A DNA stretch of 64,000 bases. It comes from Pseudobdellovibrionaceae bacterium (GTDB lineage: Bacteria > Bdellovibrionota > Bdellovibrionia > Bdellovibrionales > JAGQZY01). Below are positions 50,369 to 59,503 of this stretch, piece after piece (position 1 is the first letter of the stretch; each line of letters starts with the position of its first letter). The notes under the pieces are model-generated. The model searched no databases and was not told the DNA's origin. It saw only the letters and a program-made list of their open reading frames with translations. The position numbers and the translations under genes are program-made. The stretch is taken from assembly GCA_020635085.1 (NCBI GenBank), contig JACKAL010000005.1, forward strand, positions 121,645 to 185,644, in the 5' to 3' direction.

Positions 50369-50402
50369 GCTTCCGCCCGTAGTGGGCGTAAGCTCTTTTT
50401 TT
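50369..50402 (+). terminator. Intrinsic terminator of the aconitase gene
   Basis: GCTT-CCGCCC and GGGCG-TAAGC form a GC-rich stem with a 4-base loop, followed by a T-run to 50402, about 80 bases after the aconitase stop. Confidence 0.8.
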
Positions 50403-50431
50403 AAATTAAAACATTTTATAGATTTAAACAA

Positions 50432-50456
50432 CATCCCGACCACGATGGTCGGGATG
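50432..50456. terminator. Perfect 11-bp hairpin, second possible terminator
   Basis: CATCCCGACCA pairs with TGGTCGGGATG around a CGA loop. It lies 30 bases after the aconitase terminator. On the minus strand TTGTTT follows, so it could stop antisense transcription. The rest of 50292-50721 holds no recognisable gene. Confidence 0.6.
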
Positions 50457-50721
50457 CACTCATGACAGGATGCATGAACTTTCGCATACTCCTACCTGGC
50501 TGAATGCTCCCTCAAACGGACATTGTAAGCGCACTCAATGCGTATTCAGATAAATGTACTGTCATTTTCCACATCTTAAAAAAGAAGAAAGCGCTTAGAC
50601 GGTTAGAAAGTGGCAGATACACATTGTAAAAATGATAAAAAATTCTCTTTTTATAAGATTCATTGACCTAAAAAGCAGGGTCTTTTAGTTTTACCCTCAC
50701 AGTTCATTTAAGGAGTTTAAA

Positions 50722-51099
50722 ATGTCCACGTTGCTTGTTTTGTTATCCGCTTTTATTTTTGCCGATGTGAGTGGCCTTACCATTAATGATGTAACAGCTC
50801 AGACAAACCTGACCGAAAAGCAAATTATCTCTGCAACGGAGTCGAGTTTAGAATCTTTTCTTTACAATGATGGTGATGGTATTTCTTGTGGTTTGCAGTC
50901 TTTTTATGTGGTTGGATATTCCACTTTGGAAGATGTTTCGAACATGACCCAGTTTACTGTAACTACAGAGGTTGAGGGACCCAAAGGTGTATGTAAGGGC
51001 TATGAAACCTATAACTGTTACACCAAATGGCAAAAGAAAAACGACACATGGGATGTTCTCAATACCGATTGCGACGAAGGTTATCTTTACGAAGACTAA
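50722..51099 (+). CDS. Small secreted protein of unknown function
   Basis: A 125-residue protein with RBS AAGGAG and signal peptide MSTLLVLLSAFIFADVSG. The mature part has several Cys (GISCGLQ, GVCKGYETYNCYTKW, NTDCDEG) and acidic patches. No family recognised; probably periplasmic or secreted. It converges with the HD-GYP gene. Confidence 0.65.
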   Translation: MSTLLVLLSAFIFADVSGLTINDVTAQTNLTEKQIISATESSLESFLYNDGDGISCGLQSFYVVGYSTLEDVSNMTQFTVTTEVEGPKGVCKGYETYNCYTKWQKKNDTWDVLNTDCDEGYLYED

Positions 51100-51159
51100 G
51101 TATCAAATCTCCTGTAGAGGATCGATCCGTAGTGTAAATGTAGGAATGAGCGTAGTGGA

Positions 51160-52815
51160 TTACGCCACTTTTTTCATCAATAACCCAGTAATGTGGGTAT
51201 AGACTCCTGCCTCAATAAAGATACGCAGAAGATCGGAATCTAATTTACCTTCGTTGGCTTCCATGAGCAGGATATCAATAGCAGAGTCTGCATTTAAAGA
51301 CTTTTTATAGGGCCGATCAAAGGCGACGAGGGCATCATAGATGTCTGAGATTGTCATCATACGAGCCTGGATGGGAATTTCCGGACCAGCAATACCGCGA
51401 GGGTAGCCAGAGCCGTCCATTTTTTCGTGATGGCAGTGGGCGATTTGAGGCACATGTTCCAAGCCATCGGTCCAAGCAATCTGCTTTAAGAATTCATAGG
51501 TATGGGAGACGTGAGATTCGATCTGCATGCGCTCATCACGACTGAGGCTACCTTTTGGAATGGATAATATTTTTACTTCATTGTCGGTGAGAATTTTTTG
51601 TCCAAAATGCTCGCTCGACATCTCAATCATATTGAGAATTCGATCTAATGAGGATTGATCCTTTACGACATAGGGTTCATTGGCTTGCATCACGCCACTT
51701 TTCATTTGTCGAATACGCAGTTTGGTTGTTTCAATTTGGCGTTGGATATCTTCGACTTTATTCTGTAGCCAATGGACATCGATTTCTGGTTTTTTCTCAA
51801 CGAGTTCGAGAACACCTTCAATAAGTTGTTTCCACTGATTGGCTTCGTTCTTGTACTCCATGCTATCCAGACGGAGCAATATGGATTCCAGTTCACGGGA
51901 GTGGAGTTTTTTTTGTTTTAGTAAAACATCTTCTTTAATGCCGATTTTTCCAAAATCGTGCAGAAGTGCGGCATAGCGAAGTTCGCGAATTTGTTCTTCG
52001 GAAAAAATCACATTGCGATACATGCCCACATTGGTTTTGTGTACAGCAAGTGCCAATTCAACAGTTAAGACAGCGACACGATCGCTATGTCCAGATGTTG
52101 TTGGATCTCGAGCTTCAATGGCTTTAACTGATGCGTGTACGAAACTTTCAAAAAGATTTTCGATATTTTCTGTGAGCTGAGCATTTTCTATAGCAACAGC
52201 CGCTTGCGAGGCAAATACTTGCATGAGCTCTTCATCGTTAGCAGTAAAAGGAATAATTTCTTCTTGTGCAAGAACATCTTTGTTTAGATGCTCGACCCCT
52301 TCAGGTGTGAGTTTGTTCACGATTTGGATCACGCCGCGAACTTGTCCCTGAGAAGTTACCATAGGAACGGTGAGGAGTGATTTGGTATGATAGTCTTTAT
52401 CTTGATCAAATTGCGGATTGAAGCGGTAAGGAGTGTCCGCAGGTAAGTCATAACAGTCACTGATGTTGATTGATTTTTTTGAGAGGGCACAGTAGCCTGC
52501 GACACTTTTCTTATTAATTTCAATGATGCCATTGTGCTCTTCAGATCCGCTAAGACGATTCATAGTTCTCAAAAAACGCAAGACCGGGATCTTTTGCGGA
52601 GTTAGTAAGGGATTATTTTTGGCATCATGGTAGATCATTTTTTTATCAAGAAGATAAATGCTGGCGCCTTCGGCCTGACAAACTTCCAAGCATTTTTCTA
52701 AAAAGAGTTGCATTAGATTGGTGAGCTCTTTTTCTGAGGAGAGTGCGACACCGATCTCTATCAATGACTTTAATTTTTCGGTCATGTTTTCATTGTTTCT
52801 TTTTGTGTCACTCAT
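51160..52815 (-). CDS. GAF and HD-GYP domain protein with internal insertion
   Basis: A 551-residue protein. Residues about 15-215 are a GAF domain (LMQLFLEKCLEVCQAEGASI, KSLLTVPMVTSQGQVRGVIQ). The HD domain starts at about 230 (ATTSGHSDRVAVLTVELALA-like helix; LLHDFGKIGIKEDVLLKQKK). About 115 residues of extra helices then intervene before LSRDERMQIESHVSHTYEFL and HCHHEKMDGSGYPRGIAGPE (GYP motif present), followed by ISDIYDALVAFDRPYK. HD-GYP enzymes hydrolyse cyclic di-GMP with a bi- or tri-metal centre; all visible metal-site motifs are kept. The insertion is unusual. Cytoplasmic, no membrane segment. Confidence 0.88.
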   Translation of the reverse strand: MSDTKRNNENMTEKLKSLIEIGVALSSEKELTNLMQLFLEKCLEVCQAEGASIYLLDKKMIYHDAKNNPLLTPQKIPVLRFLRTMNRLSGSEEHNGIIEINKKSVAGYCALSKKSINISDCYDLPADTPYRFNPQFDQDKDYHTKSLLTVPMVTSQGQVRGVIQIVNKLTPEGVEHLNKDVLAQEEIIPFTANDEELMQVFASQAAVAIENAQLTENIENLFESFVHASVKAIEARDPTTSGHSDRVAVLTVELALAVHKTNVGMYRNVIFSEEQIRELRYAALLHDFGKIGIKEDVLLKQKKLHSRELESILLRLDSMEYKNEANQWKQLIEGVLELVEKKPEIDVHWLQNKVEDIQRQIETTKLRIRQMKSGVMQANEPYVVKDQSSLDRILNMIEMSSEHFGQKILTDNEVKILSIPKGSLSRDERMQIESHVSHTYEFLKQIAWTDGLEHVPQIAHCHHEKMDGSGYPRGIAGPEIPIQARMMTISDIYDALVAFDRPYKKSLNADSAIDILLMEANEGKLDSDLLRIFIEAGVYTHITGLLMKKVA

Positions 52816-52996
52816 TCCATAGCTATTCGGAATTTCATCATTTTTTATTTAGTGTTCATTTGTCAGAATGTTGCGATCAAATCAAAATAGGAGAGAGTAG
52901 GTAACTGTAGGGTAAATAGCTGTCGTTTCAAAATGAGACAGATTGAAGTAAAACGTTCGGGAGAAAGACGATTGCACCCTAAAGTGCGTCGTGCCC

Positions 52997-53024
52997 TAAA
53001 GTCATAACCGACTTTTGGCGATAA
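52997..53024 (+). promoter_or_regulatory. FliA (sigma-28)-like promoter
   Basis: TAAAGTCA at 52997-53004 and GGCGATAA at 53017-53024 are 12 bases apart. A start near 53032 would give a leader of about 22 bases with RBS GGGGGA before the lipoprotein start at 53054. A second CCTAAAGT lies 16 bases upstream. Confidence 0.55.
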
Positions 53025-53053
53025 GAACATAAGTCAGTTTACGGGGGAAGAGT

Positions 53054-53560
53054 TTGTTAAAGTTATCCAGAGGACTCATTCTAATCCTTATTTTAATGGT
53101 GATACCGTTGTTTCAGAATTGCGGTTTGGCACCTACAAATAGTGGAGCTGGACTGGATTCAAGTACGTCTACAACAACCAATCCCGATTGCTTGTCCGCA
53201 GTTGTCGACTGTGGACCGCTTGAAGAGTATTTAGAAATTACACTTGATGTACAAAATCCAACTGTACTGGCACTGGGGACTTCCTCGTTGATTGCATACG
53301 GACGTTGTAATACCGGTAATTATCCATCACATACCATTCGTTATATAATTACCGATCCAAACGCCAACGAATTAGCAACTGTTGATAGTCCAGCGGCATG
53401 TGTAAAAGGGTTTTACCAGCTGACAGTGAATCTGACGAGTTTATCAGATAATGTGCAGTATGGTTTAAATGTAAGTATTATTGGTATTGATGAAAACGGA
53501 GATTCTCATCAAAACACAAATGCTAGTGGAAGTGCGTCTATAGATTTTAGCCGTCAATAG
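53054..53560 (+). CDS. FQNCG lipoprotein
   Basis: TTG start at 53054 after GGGGGAAGAG. The 168-residue lipoprotein has VIPLFQNCGLAPT (Cys about 23) and then a Ser/Thr linker. The rest is a beta-sandwich-like domain (TVLALGTSSLIAYGRCNTG; VKGFYQLTVNLTSLSDNVQY) with four Cys. It looks like an immunoglobulin-like envelope domain. Its 3' end overlaps the convergent ALDH-like gene by 14 bases. Function unknown. Confidence 0.78.
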   Translation: MLKLSRGLILILILMVIPLFQNCGLAPTNSGAGLDSSTSTTTNPDCLSAVVDCGPLEEYLEITLDVQNPTVLALGTSSLIAYGRCNTGNYPSHTIRYIITDPNANELATVDSPAACVKGFYQLTVNLTSLSDNVQYGLNVSIIGIDENGDSHQNTNASGSASIDFSRQ

Positions 53561-54851
53561 AACTGGTTAAGGAATTCTCTTCAAAAAGTTCCTTTTTATT
53601 TGCATAAAAGAGATCATTTGTCGTGCCAAGTCCTGTCCCGCAGAAACCTTCACCATAAGTGAGGTGCGGTGTGTGAGGTGTGGGAATTCTATTATGAAAA
53701 ACATAAAGTGTTTTTAGTAATAAACGAAGTTCAAGCGACTTCTCTTGCGATGCGGTTATGACACATACACTATTGGAGTAGTCCGTGGTATTGGCAAACT
53801 TGCTCGCTTCAGATATATTTTTGACCCTAGTTATAGTCAGGAAAGGGCCGAGAAGTTCCTTCTGATGCACAGGGGAACAGTTGCTAAAATCCGTTACAAC
53901 ATTCCAGTGGTCTGCTTGCTCACTTAGCGGTTTCAGCCAATAACGCTCGTTTCGTAACTCTTGGAGCTGGGCGAGGAGTTCTTTTCTATAAGAAGAGCTG
54001 GTAGGTTTACCAAAATATTCGGGCTCTATTTCTGTGCTCCATTTCTTCATTTCGTCTATAAGAGCGGGGTAGATTTTTTCTTGAACAAACCAGCGATTAA
54101 ATCGAATCTCACTTTTTAAATGGTAGTTTAAACTACGTAAAAACAAAGGTTTTATGGTTTTTAAATTGGCATCGTTTAAGACGATAACGGCGTTATGCGC
54201 TCCATGAAAGAAGCGGCACAATTTATCCGGATTGAGAAGTGCAGGACGCCACGGTTGGGCCTCATAGAGATGGGATTCTACATGCAAGTTTTTAATTGCC
54301 GGGTGATCTCTAACCAAGTCGCGTACGTCGGGGGTAGCAGAGGAAAGGACGGCAATTTTTCCATGACCCATTTCGCAAAGATGCACCCACTCAGCCAGTT
54401 GTGTATATATTTGCGAAGAGTCTTTATCGCAAAAAAGAACAACATGGTTTTGCGCTATCAATGCAGGAATAATCTGTGCGCAAAAACGGTACAGGGGAGA
54501 GCTCCACGGTAAAGCAATTGCGACAAGACCACGTGGTGTGCGTAAGTGTGGATCAAAATAACAATCTTTGGCCAATTCTTGTAATAGGGTATAGCCATCA
54601 TTCCACTCGTTATGAGCCTCGCTGTCTGTGTAGCCGAGTGTTTCCACAAGAAAATGAATCAGGAAAGATTTTTGGTTTTCAAATTTTTTTAAGAAAATAT
54701 GCAGTGATGAAGTCAGGTCTATTTTTTGTCTTAATATTGGATGAGGCGTATTTAATTTTTGGATAATAGAAATGGCGTCAGTAAATTCCGCACCATTGCT
54801 TGTTGTCAGCGATGTGATTTTTCCTTCGACAAACTGGTAAAAGGGGCTCAA
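53547..54851 (-). CDS. Aldehyde-dehydrogenase-fold protein lacking the catalytic residues
   Basis: The 434-residue product follows the ALDH order: PRGLVAIALPWSSPLYRFCA (the PWNFP region), NAVIVLNDANLKTIKPLFLR (after the ELGG motif), RFNRWFVQEKIYPALIDEMK (after the catalytic Cys) and LLGPFLTITRVKNISEASKF (the GPxxxV..F segment). The catalytic Glu motif ELGG reads FHGA. At the position five before the Arg of RWFV, where ALDHs have Cys, there is Glu. The NAD-binding Lys-Pro is also missing. It is therefore probably a non-catalytic ALDH homologue or binds another ligand. Its start overlaps the PhoD-like gene stop (ATGA), so it is third in a LysR-PhoD-ALDH operon. Confidence 0.72.
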   Translation of the reverse strand: MSPFYQFVEGKITSLTTSNGAEFTDAISIIQKLNTPHPILRQKIDLTSSLHIFLKKFENQKSFLIHFLVETLGYTDSEAHNEWNDGYTLLQELAKDCYFDPHLRTPRGLVAIALPWSSPLYRFCAQIIPALIAQNHVVLFCDKDSSQIYTQLAEWVHLCEMGHGKIAVLSSATPDVRDLVRDHPAIKNLHVESHLYEAQPWRPALLNPDKLCRFFHGAHNAVIVLNDANLKTIKPLFLRSLNYHLKSEIRFNRWFVQEKIYPALIDEMKKWSTEIEPEYFGKPTSSSYRKELLAQLQELRNERYWLKPLSEQADHWNVVTDFSNCSPVHQKELLGPFLTITRVKNISEASKFANTTDYSNSVCVITASQEKSLELRLLLKTLYVFHNRIPTPHTPHLTYGEGFCGTGLGTTNDLFYANKKELFEENSLTSSIDG

Positions 54852-56164
54852 CGACGTACCTCAAGCTCACTGGAGTAAAGTCGTCGTCCATTGGCGCCGA
54901 GAAACTGAATGCCCATCGTTGCCTGACGATTGCTAATATTATGTGGTTGAACAAGCAGAAAGTTGGCTTCCCCATCTTTATTATAAATGGCGAGAGGATT
55001 AGGGGTATCTTTTAACGAGCCAGGATACATGTGCGCGTGCAGGCCACTAGAAGTAAGTTCATAAGTGGTAAAGCCTAAGTATTTTTTAGGAATGCGCATA
55101 AGCTCAGCGATGTGCCGATCGCCGGAAATAAAAAGAACCATTTTTTTAGATTGCTTTATTTTTTGTAAGAAATGTTCGAAAGATTTGGGATGATTACCTT
55201 GGTAGGATTCAAACGTATGGTGTCCGCCAAAAAACTGATCACCACTTATGAGCCAAAAGAGACCTTTCTTTTTTTTAAGTAACGAAAAAAACCACTGTTC
55301 TTGCTCAGCGCCAAAATGCGTGTCGCCTGGGGTTTTGTTAGATTCACTGCGAAAATAGCGATCATCAAATAAAACAAAATTATTTTTGCCAATTTGCACA
55401 AAGGAGGAGACTCCGGGGCCGCGTTCAATATTGACGCTTTCCTTGGTTGGAAAAAAGTTTTCAAAAATGCGTTTCGATTGATTTTTATAGGCAAAGTTTC
55501 GATCAGCATTGTTACTACCGTAGTCGTGATCGTCCCACGTAGAGAAGGTGGGAATAAGGTTTTTCATTTTATATAAGTCAAGATGCAGGCGCGTTTCCTG
55601 ATAGCGCTGCCAAATCAACTGTTCGTTAACCAGTGGCGGTTGGCCATTTTTTTTAAGATCAACATAGACATTGTCGCCGATAAGAAAAAGCATATCTGGT
55701 TTTTGTTTCTCAACCAGCTCCCATTGTTTTTTTTGGAGCTCATCATAGGAATCGTCAGTACATGAAATCACAGCTACTTTTGGAAGTTTTAAATCCTTAG
55801 GAAGAGTTTTAAAACGTCGTTCCTCAATAATTTTATTGTTGTCATTGATTCTAAATATGTAGGTTGCACCAGAATAAAGCCCATCCAATTTAAAATTTAC
55901 AATTTTCCAAGCAAATCCCTCAAAGGCGAGTTCTTCTGGGTCTGGTGTGCGCAAGACAGTTTTATCGAGATGAAATGAGTAATTATAGATTTTTGCTTTA
56001 GGAACCAGAACACTAATAACTGTGGAGGTCTGATCCGTAGCCCCTTGCAGTATAGGCAGTTGTTGCGGATTCAGTTCGGCGGGGGGAGGCGGTGTGAGCT
56101 CTTGCTTTTTTTCAAAGGATTGGCAGCTGATGAGGAGAAAGGCAAAAAGCAAGATGTAGTGCAT
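54848..56164 (-). CDS. PhoD-like phosphatase lipoprotein
   Basis: The 438-residue lipoprotein (FAFLLISCQSFE, Cys about 14) carries a PhoD-type metallophosphoesterase domain from about residue 125: VAVISCTDDSYD, LFLIGDNVYVD (GDN), STWDDHDYGSNNADRN, VLFDDRYFRS, WLISGDQFFGG and VLFISGDRHIAELMRI (final His). PhoD enzymes hydrolyse phosphodiesters such as teichoic acids or phospholipids with iron and calcium. The unusual feature is the lipoprotein anchor instead of a Tat signal. It overlaps LysR (TAATG) and the ALDH-like gene. Confidence 0.88.
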   Translation of the reverse strand: MHYILLFAFLLISCQSFEKKQELTPPPPAELNPQQLPILQGATDQTSTVISVLVPKAKIYNYSFHLDKTVLRTPDPEELAFEGFAWKIVNFKLDGLYSGATYIFRINDNNKIIEERRFKTLPKDLKLPKVAVISCTDDSYDELQKKQWELVEKQKPDMLFLIGDNVYVDLKKNGQPPLVNEQLIWQRYQETRLHLDLYKMKNLIPTFSTWDDHDYGSNNADRNFAYKNQSKRIFENFFPTKESVNIERGPGVSSFVQIGKNNFVLFDDRYFRSESNKTPGDTHFGAEQEQWFFSLLKKKKGLFWLISGDQFFGGHHTFESYQGNHPKSFEHFLQKIKQSKKMVLFISGDRHIAELMRIPKKYLGFTTYELTSSGLHAHMYPGSLKDTPNPLAIYNKDGEANFLLVQPHNISNRQATMGIQFLGANGRRLYSSELEVRR

Positions 56165-57081
56165 TAGCGGGTCTCCTTGATTTTTTTCATGAGAAAATTA
56201 AAACTTTCATGTACAGATGTAGACCAGCTGCGACCTTTTACATAAGCGACGTTGATTTTGTTTTTAAGGGGTTTATTGTTTTTTCCTTCAATAACATGAA
56301 GGTTATAGCCTTCTGTTTTTAAGCGTTCCAATTGATGCTCTGGAAGAATTCCGGCGCCAAGACCAAATTTAATCAGCTTTGCAATTCCAAGGGTATCGCC
56401 AAGAACTGCGCGCACTTGTAGATCAATCTTATTGATTTTGTAATGATGCTCAAACCAACGCGACAGGAGCAGATTGCCTTGGTCGTAATCGACGTATTCC
56501 AAACCCTCGTAGTATTTTTTACTGCTGCCTTCGCCTTTTTCTTTGATATATTGGGTTGAACAACACAATCGGAGTGTTTCATCGTAGACCAGTTCTGTAG
56601 TGATCTGGTTATCCATGTTGTATTCATCGACAAAAGCAAAGTCTAAATCTCCACGTAAAAGCATGTTGTTAAAGCGACGTGGAATATCGAAGTGAATTTT
56701 AAACTTCAATAGTGGGTGCATTTTTCCCAGTTCGGCAATGTGAGGGAGGAGGATATTTAAACCGAAAACAACTGGCATACCTATACTGATTTCCCCACGC
56801 AAAGAATTTTCTTTATTAGTAAGATCCAGCAAAATTTCCTCTAGGCGCTGGAGATGGGGGGAGAGTTGTTCGTAAAGACGTTTGCCATCCTCTGTCGGCA
56901 CCAGCTTTTGTTTGATGCGATCAAAGAGCTGAAGATCTAAAGTATCTTCCAAAGATTTGATATGTTGGCTAATTCCTGACTGGGTCAGATGCATCTCGCT
57001 TGCGGCCTGGGTCATGCTACGTGTTCTATAGACAGCTTCGAAAATACGGAGGTAGTTCATATTAATCTGGTCTAGTAGCAT
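56164..57081 (-). CDS. LysR-family transcriptional regulator
   Basis: A 305-residue LTTR. The N-terminal winged HTH is NYLRIFEAVYRTRSMTQAAS and EMHLTQSGISQHIKSLEDTL, followed by a linker helix and a LysR substrate-binding domain (GEISIGMPVVFGLNILLPHI; GDLDFAFVDEYNMD; LGAGILPEHQLERL). Its gene is unusually not divergent from its likely targets but leads the same operon (PhoD-like and ALDH-like genes) through a one-base overlap. The effector is unknown. Confidence 0.92.
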   Translation of the reverse strand: MLLDQINMNYLRIFEAVYRTRSMTQAASEMHLTQSGISQHIKSLEDTLDLQLFDRIKQKLVPTEDGKRLYEQLSPHLQRLEEILLDLTNKENSLRGEISIGMPVVFGLNILLPHIAELGKMHPLLKFKIHFDIPRRFNNMLLRGDLDFAFVDEYNMDNQITTELVYDETLRLCCSTQYIKEKGEGSSKKYYEGLEYVDYDQGNLLLSRWFEHHYKINKIDLQVRAVLGDTLGIAKLIKFGLGAGILPEHQLERLKTEGYNLHVIEGKNNKPLKNKINVAYVKGRSWSTSVHESFNFLMKKIKETR

Positions 57082-57343
57082 GGTGCCCTTTCCTCTATGG
57101 TTGGGGCGAGCGTGAGCCCCCGTCTTATTAAAACTCGATTAAATAATTTTCGAGTTTTTGTTTAAGTTTTACTCAATTAGACCTTAGAAGGGGGTGGAGT
57201 CAATCAAAAAATCTAATGAAAACAGTGAGTTATGAAAATTGTTTCATAATGAGGCGAGCCAAAATGTCACCATTATCGCCAGTTTCCTCATTTTTCGTCC
57301 AGGTCCAGTCGAAAGATTAAGGGTGAGAACGAAGGAGAACTCT

Positions 57344-58414
57344 ATGACAGGCTTAAAAATGAATCTTGCGATCGTTGCTGGACTGGCCCTGACCTTAGTG
57401 GGTTGTGGCTCTAATAGCTTCAGTATTGCTGGTGATGAGGCCACGTTTACGCAAAACACAAAAGCGACGAGCGTCCCTATTGATATCTTATGGGTTGTCG
57501 ATAACTCTGGCTCCATGGAGACCTCACAATCTCAAGTGGCGGCGAATGTATTGTCATTTATTGATAAATTTAAACAAACCAATTTTGATTTCCGTATCGC
57601 GGTGACAACAACTGAAGCCTATCAAGCGCTTCCTTTATTTACGAGTGATGAGAGTTGGTCGCGTTTTCGTGACGGTACAGATGCGACAGGGTATTCAGGA
57701 ATCAAAATTATTACGCCGACAACACCCAATATTGAAGCTGTATTCGATCAAAATATTAAACAAGGAATTAACGGAAGTGCCGATGAGCGCGGATTTCAAA
57801 GCTTAGAAGCTGCACTATTAAATACACAAAACCGTGCTGAGTTTCCGCGTGCCGGGGCTTATTTAGCGGTGATTTTTATGACAGACGAAGAGGATTTTTC
57901 GTGGGATGGAACTGCAAATATTCAGTTAGATGCCTATGGAAATCCGAATTCGATCAGTGATTCGCGCTTGATTTCGTACCAGCACTATCTTGATGTGCTC
58001 GATCAAGCGACGGGTAGCACGGCGACGAAAAAGAATTATGTGGTCAATACGATTGCGATCTTTGATGAAGCCTGCCGTGCACAGCTTGCGACGGAATTTG
58101 CTGGCCGTCGTATTGCAGATCGCTATGCTCAACTTACCGATGCAACAGGTGGTGTAAAAGCCAGTCTGTGTGATGATTTTAGCGGGATCTTGTCGAGCCT
58201 TTCAGATACGATCTTAGAGTTTTCAACCAAGTTCTATTTGGATCGTGTGCCTAACGTAGACACCTTACAGATTTTCGTAAACGACATTGAAATGCCTAAA
58301 GAAGGCTATGTGTATAGTGCTGATGATAACTCTATTACTTTCAAAACCGGTTATATCCCAGCACAAGATGCCGTGATTAAAGTGAAGTTCTTACCAACCA
58401 CGCTTAAGAACTAG
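57344..58414 (+). CDS. VWA-domain lipoprotein
   Basis: ATG at 57344 follows GAAGGAG; the longer in-frame extension is unlikely. The 356-residue lipoprotein (LALTLVGCGSNSF, Cys about 20) has a von Willebrand A-like domain: DILWVVDNSGSMETSQSQVA carries the DxSxS metal-ion-dependent adhesion site, and LAVIFMTDEEDFSWDG the later Asp. The C-terminal 60 residues (DTLQIFVNDIEMPKEGYVYS) form a beta domain often found after VWA in such lipoproteins. Probably an envelope adhesion or assembly protein. Confidence 0.87.
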   Translation: MTGLKMNLAIVAGLALTLVGCGSNSFSIAGDEATFTQNTKATSVPIDILWVVDNSGSMETSQSQVAANVLSFIDKFKQTNFDFRIAVTTTEAYQALPLFTSDESWSRFRDGTDATGYSGIKIITPTTPNIEAVFDQNIKQGINGSADERGFQSLEAALLNTQNRAEFPRAGAYLAVIFMTDEEDFSWDGTANIQLDAYGNPNSISDSRLISYQHYLDVLDQATGSTATKKNYVVNTIAIFDEACRAQLATEFAGRRIADRYAQLTDATGGVKASLCDDFSGILSSLSDTILEFSTKFYLDRVPNVDTLQIFVNDIEMPKEGYVYSADDNSITFKTGYIPAQDAVIKVKFLPTTLKN

Positions 58415-58435
58415 AGCTCTAAATAAAAAAGCGAA

Positions 58436-59227
58436 TCAAAAGTAACGGACAATCCCACCAATGATTGAATAATTGGTGGGATTCACGAGTAAAGGGCTGT
58501 CACGGTTTTTTGCATTCTGCATGAGATATAAATTGCCACCAATAAAGAACATCCATGGGAAAAGATCATAGTAGGTGTAGTTCACACCGACGATATATTC
58601 CAATAAGCCACTTTTTGCAGTGTAGGCTGGTCGTGTCGGGGTGGCGTACTGTGGGGCTACGCCATAAAACAGATTGCTAAAAGCCTCGGATGCGTAATCT
58701 AGCTCTAAACGGGTGGAGATTTCGCCATAGCCTTCACCTAAGTAGAAATTGTTACGGAGGCTCGGGGCAAAGTTCCAATCAAGGAAATCAAATTTATGGC
58801 TAAAATCGGTGTTGGCGACAAAACGTAAAGGGAGGCGTACATACATGGAGTGGAACGCATTTTTAGTGAGTTGAATGCGTAGCTCTGGTCCCAGTTGCAA
58901 TGTCCAACCTAAATCCGGCATGCCTTGGCGTACGGGAATTTTACTCGACGGCGTAGGAAACAAAAAAGAAAAACTCACGGCAAATTGAAAGCGATCCTTT
59001 TCAGCAAGTTCACCTTTTACACCATCTTGACGATCGATGGTGATATGTTTGCTTTTATAGGTGGGGAGGACTAAATAGCGCATGCGTCCTTGGCCAGCAC
59101 CTGGGTAATCTTGGATCCATCCGAAACCAAAACCAGCACCGATAAAAGATTCTTCGGGCTTCTTGGGTGACTCCTGAGCGGACGTGGAAAAAATATAAAA
59201 AAGCAGCGAAAAAAACATTGGCATCAA
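58436..59227 (-). CDS. MipA/OmpV-family outer-membrane protein
   Basis: A 263-residue protein with signal peptide MMPMFFSLLFYIFSTSAQES. The MipA/OmpV pattern is clear: FIGAGFGFGWIQDYPGAGQG near the N-terminus, then YLVLPTYKSKHITIDR, LGPELRIQLTKN and a final GGIVRYF strand. The family are 12-strand barrels, one member of which scaffolds murein hydrolase-synthase complexes. It converges with the VWA lipoprotein gene. Confidence 0.85.
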   Translation of the reverse strand: MMPMFFSLLFYIFSTSAQESPKKPEESFIGAGFGFGWIQDYPGAGQGRMRYLVLPTYKSKHITIDRQDGVKGELAEKDRFQFAVSFSFLFPTPSSKIPVRQGMPDLGWTLQLGPELRIQLTKNAFHSMYVRLPLRFVANTDFSHKFDFLDWNFAPSLRNNFYLGEGYGEISTRLELDYASEAFSNLFYGVAPQYATPTRPAYTAKSGLLEYIVGVNYTYYDLFPWMFFIGGNLYLMQNAKNRDSPLLVNPTNYSIIGGIVRYF

Positions 59228-59503
59228 TAGCCAAACCTTTTTTGGAAGTAGGAGTCTGCTACGGTAAGAGTCATCATCACATCTTTATGTTAAATCGAAG
59301 ACTTTCTAATGTCATACAGACTCGTGTAGAATCCTCGTAGGTCTTAACGCACCGTTGAAGTTTGGCTATGCAGGGTTATTTTGTAAATCAGCATAACAAT
59401 CACTATTTCGCCGACTTTTGTGTTTCATTTTGCGGTTTGGGAAAAAGTATGCCATGAAATATGGAACACGCGACATATACGTACTTTAGATTAAAGGTAA
59501 GCC

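Noticed and set aside
52824..52851. TAAA-N17-CCGAATA on the minus strand before the HD-GYP gene as a FliA promoter
   Set aside because: The -10 is only nine bases from the ATG and matches the consensus poorly; not enough to list as a feature.
53547..54851. Calling this gene an active aldehyde dehydrogenase
   Set aside because: The catalytic Cys and Glu positions hold Glu and Phe, and the NAD-binding Lys-Pro is absent.
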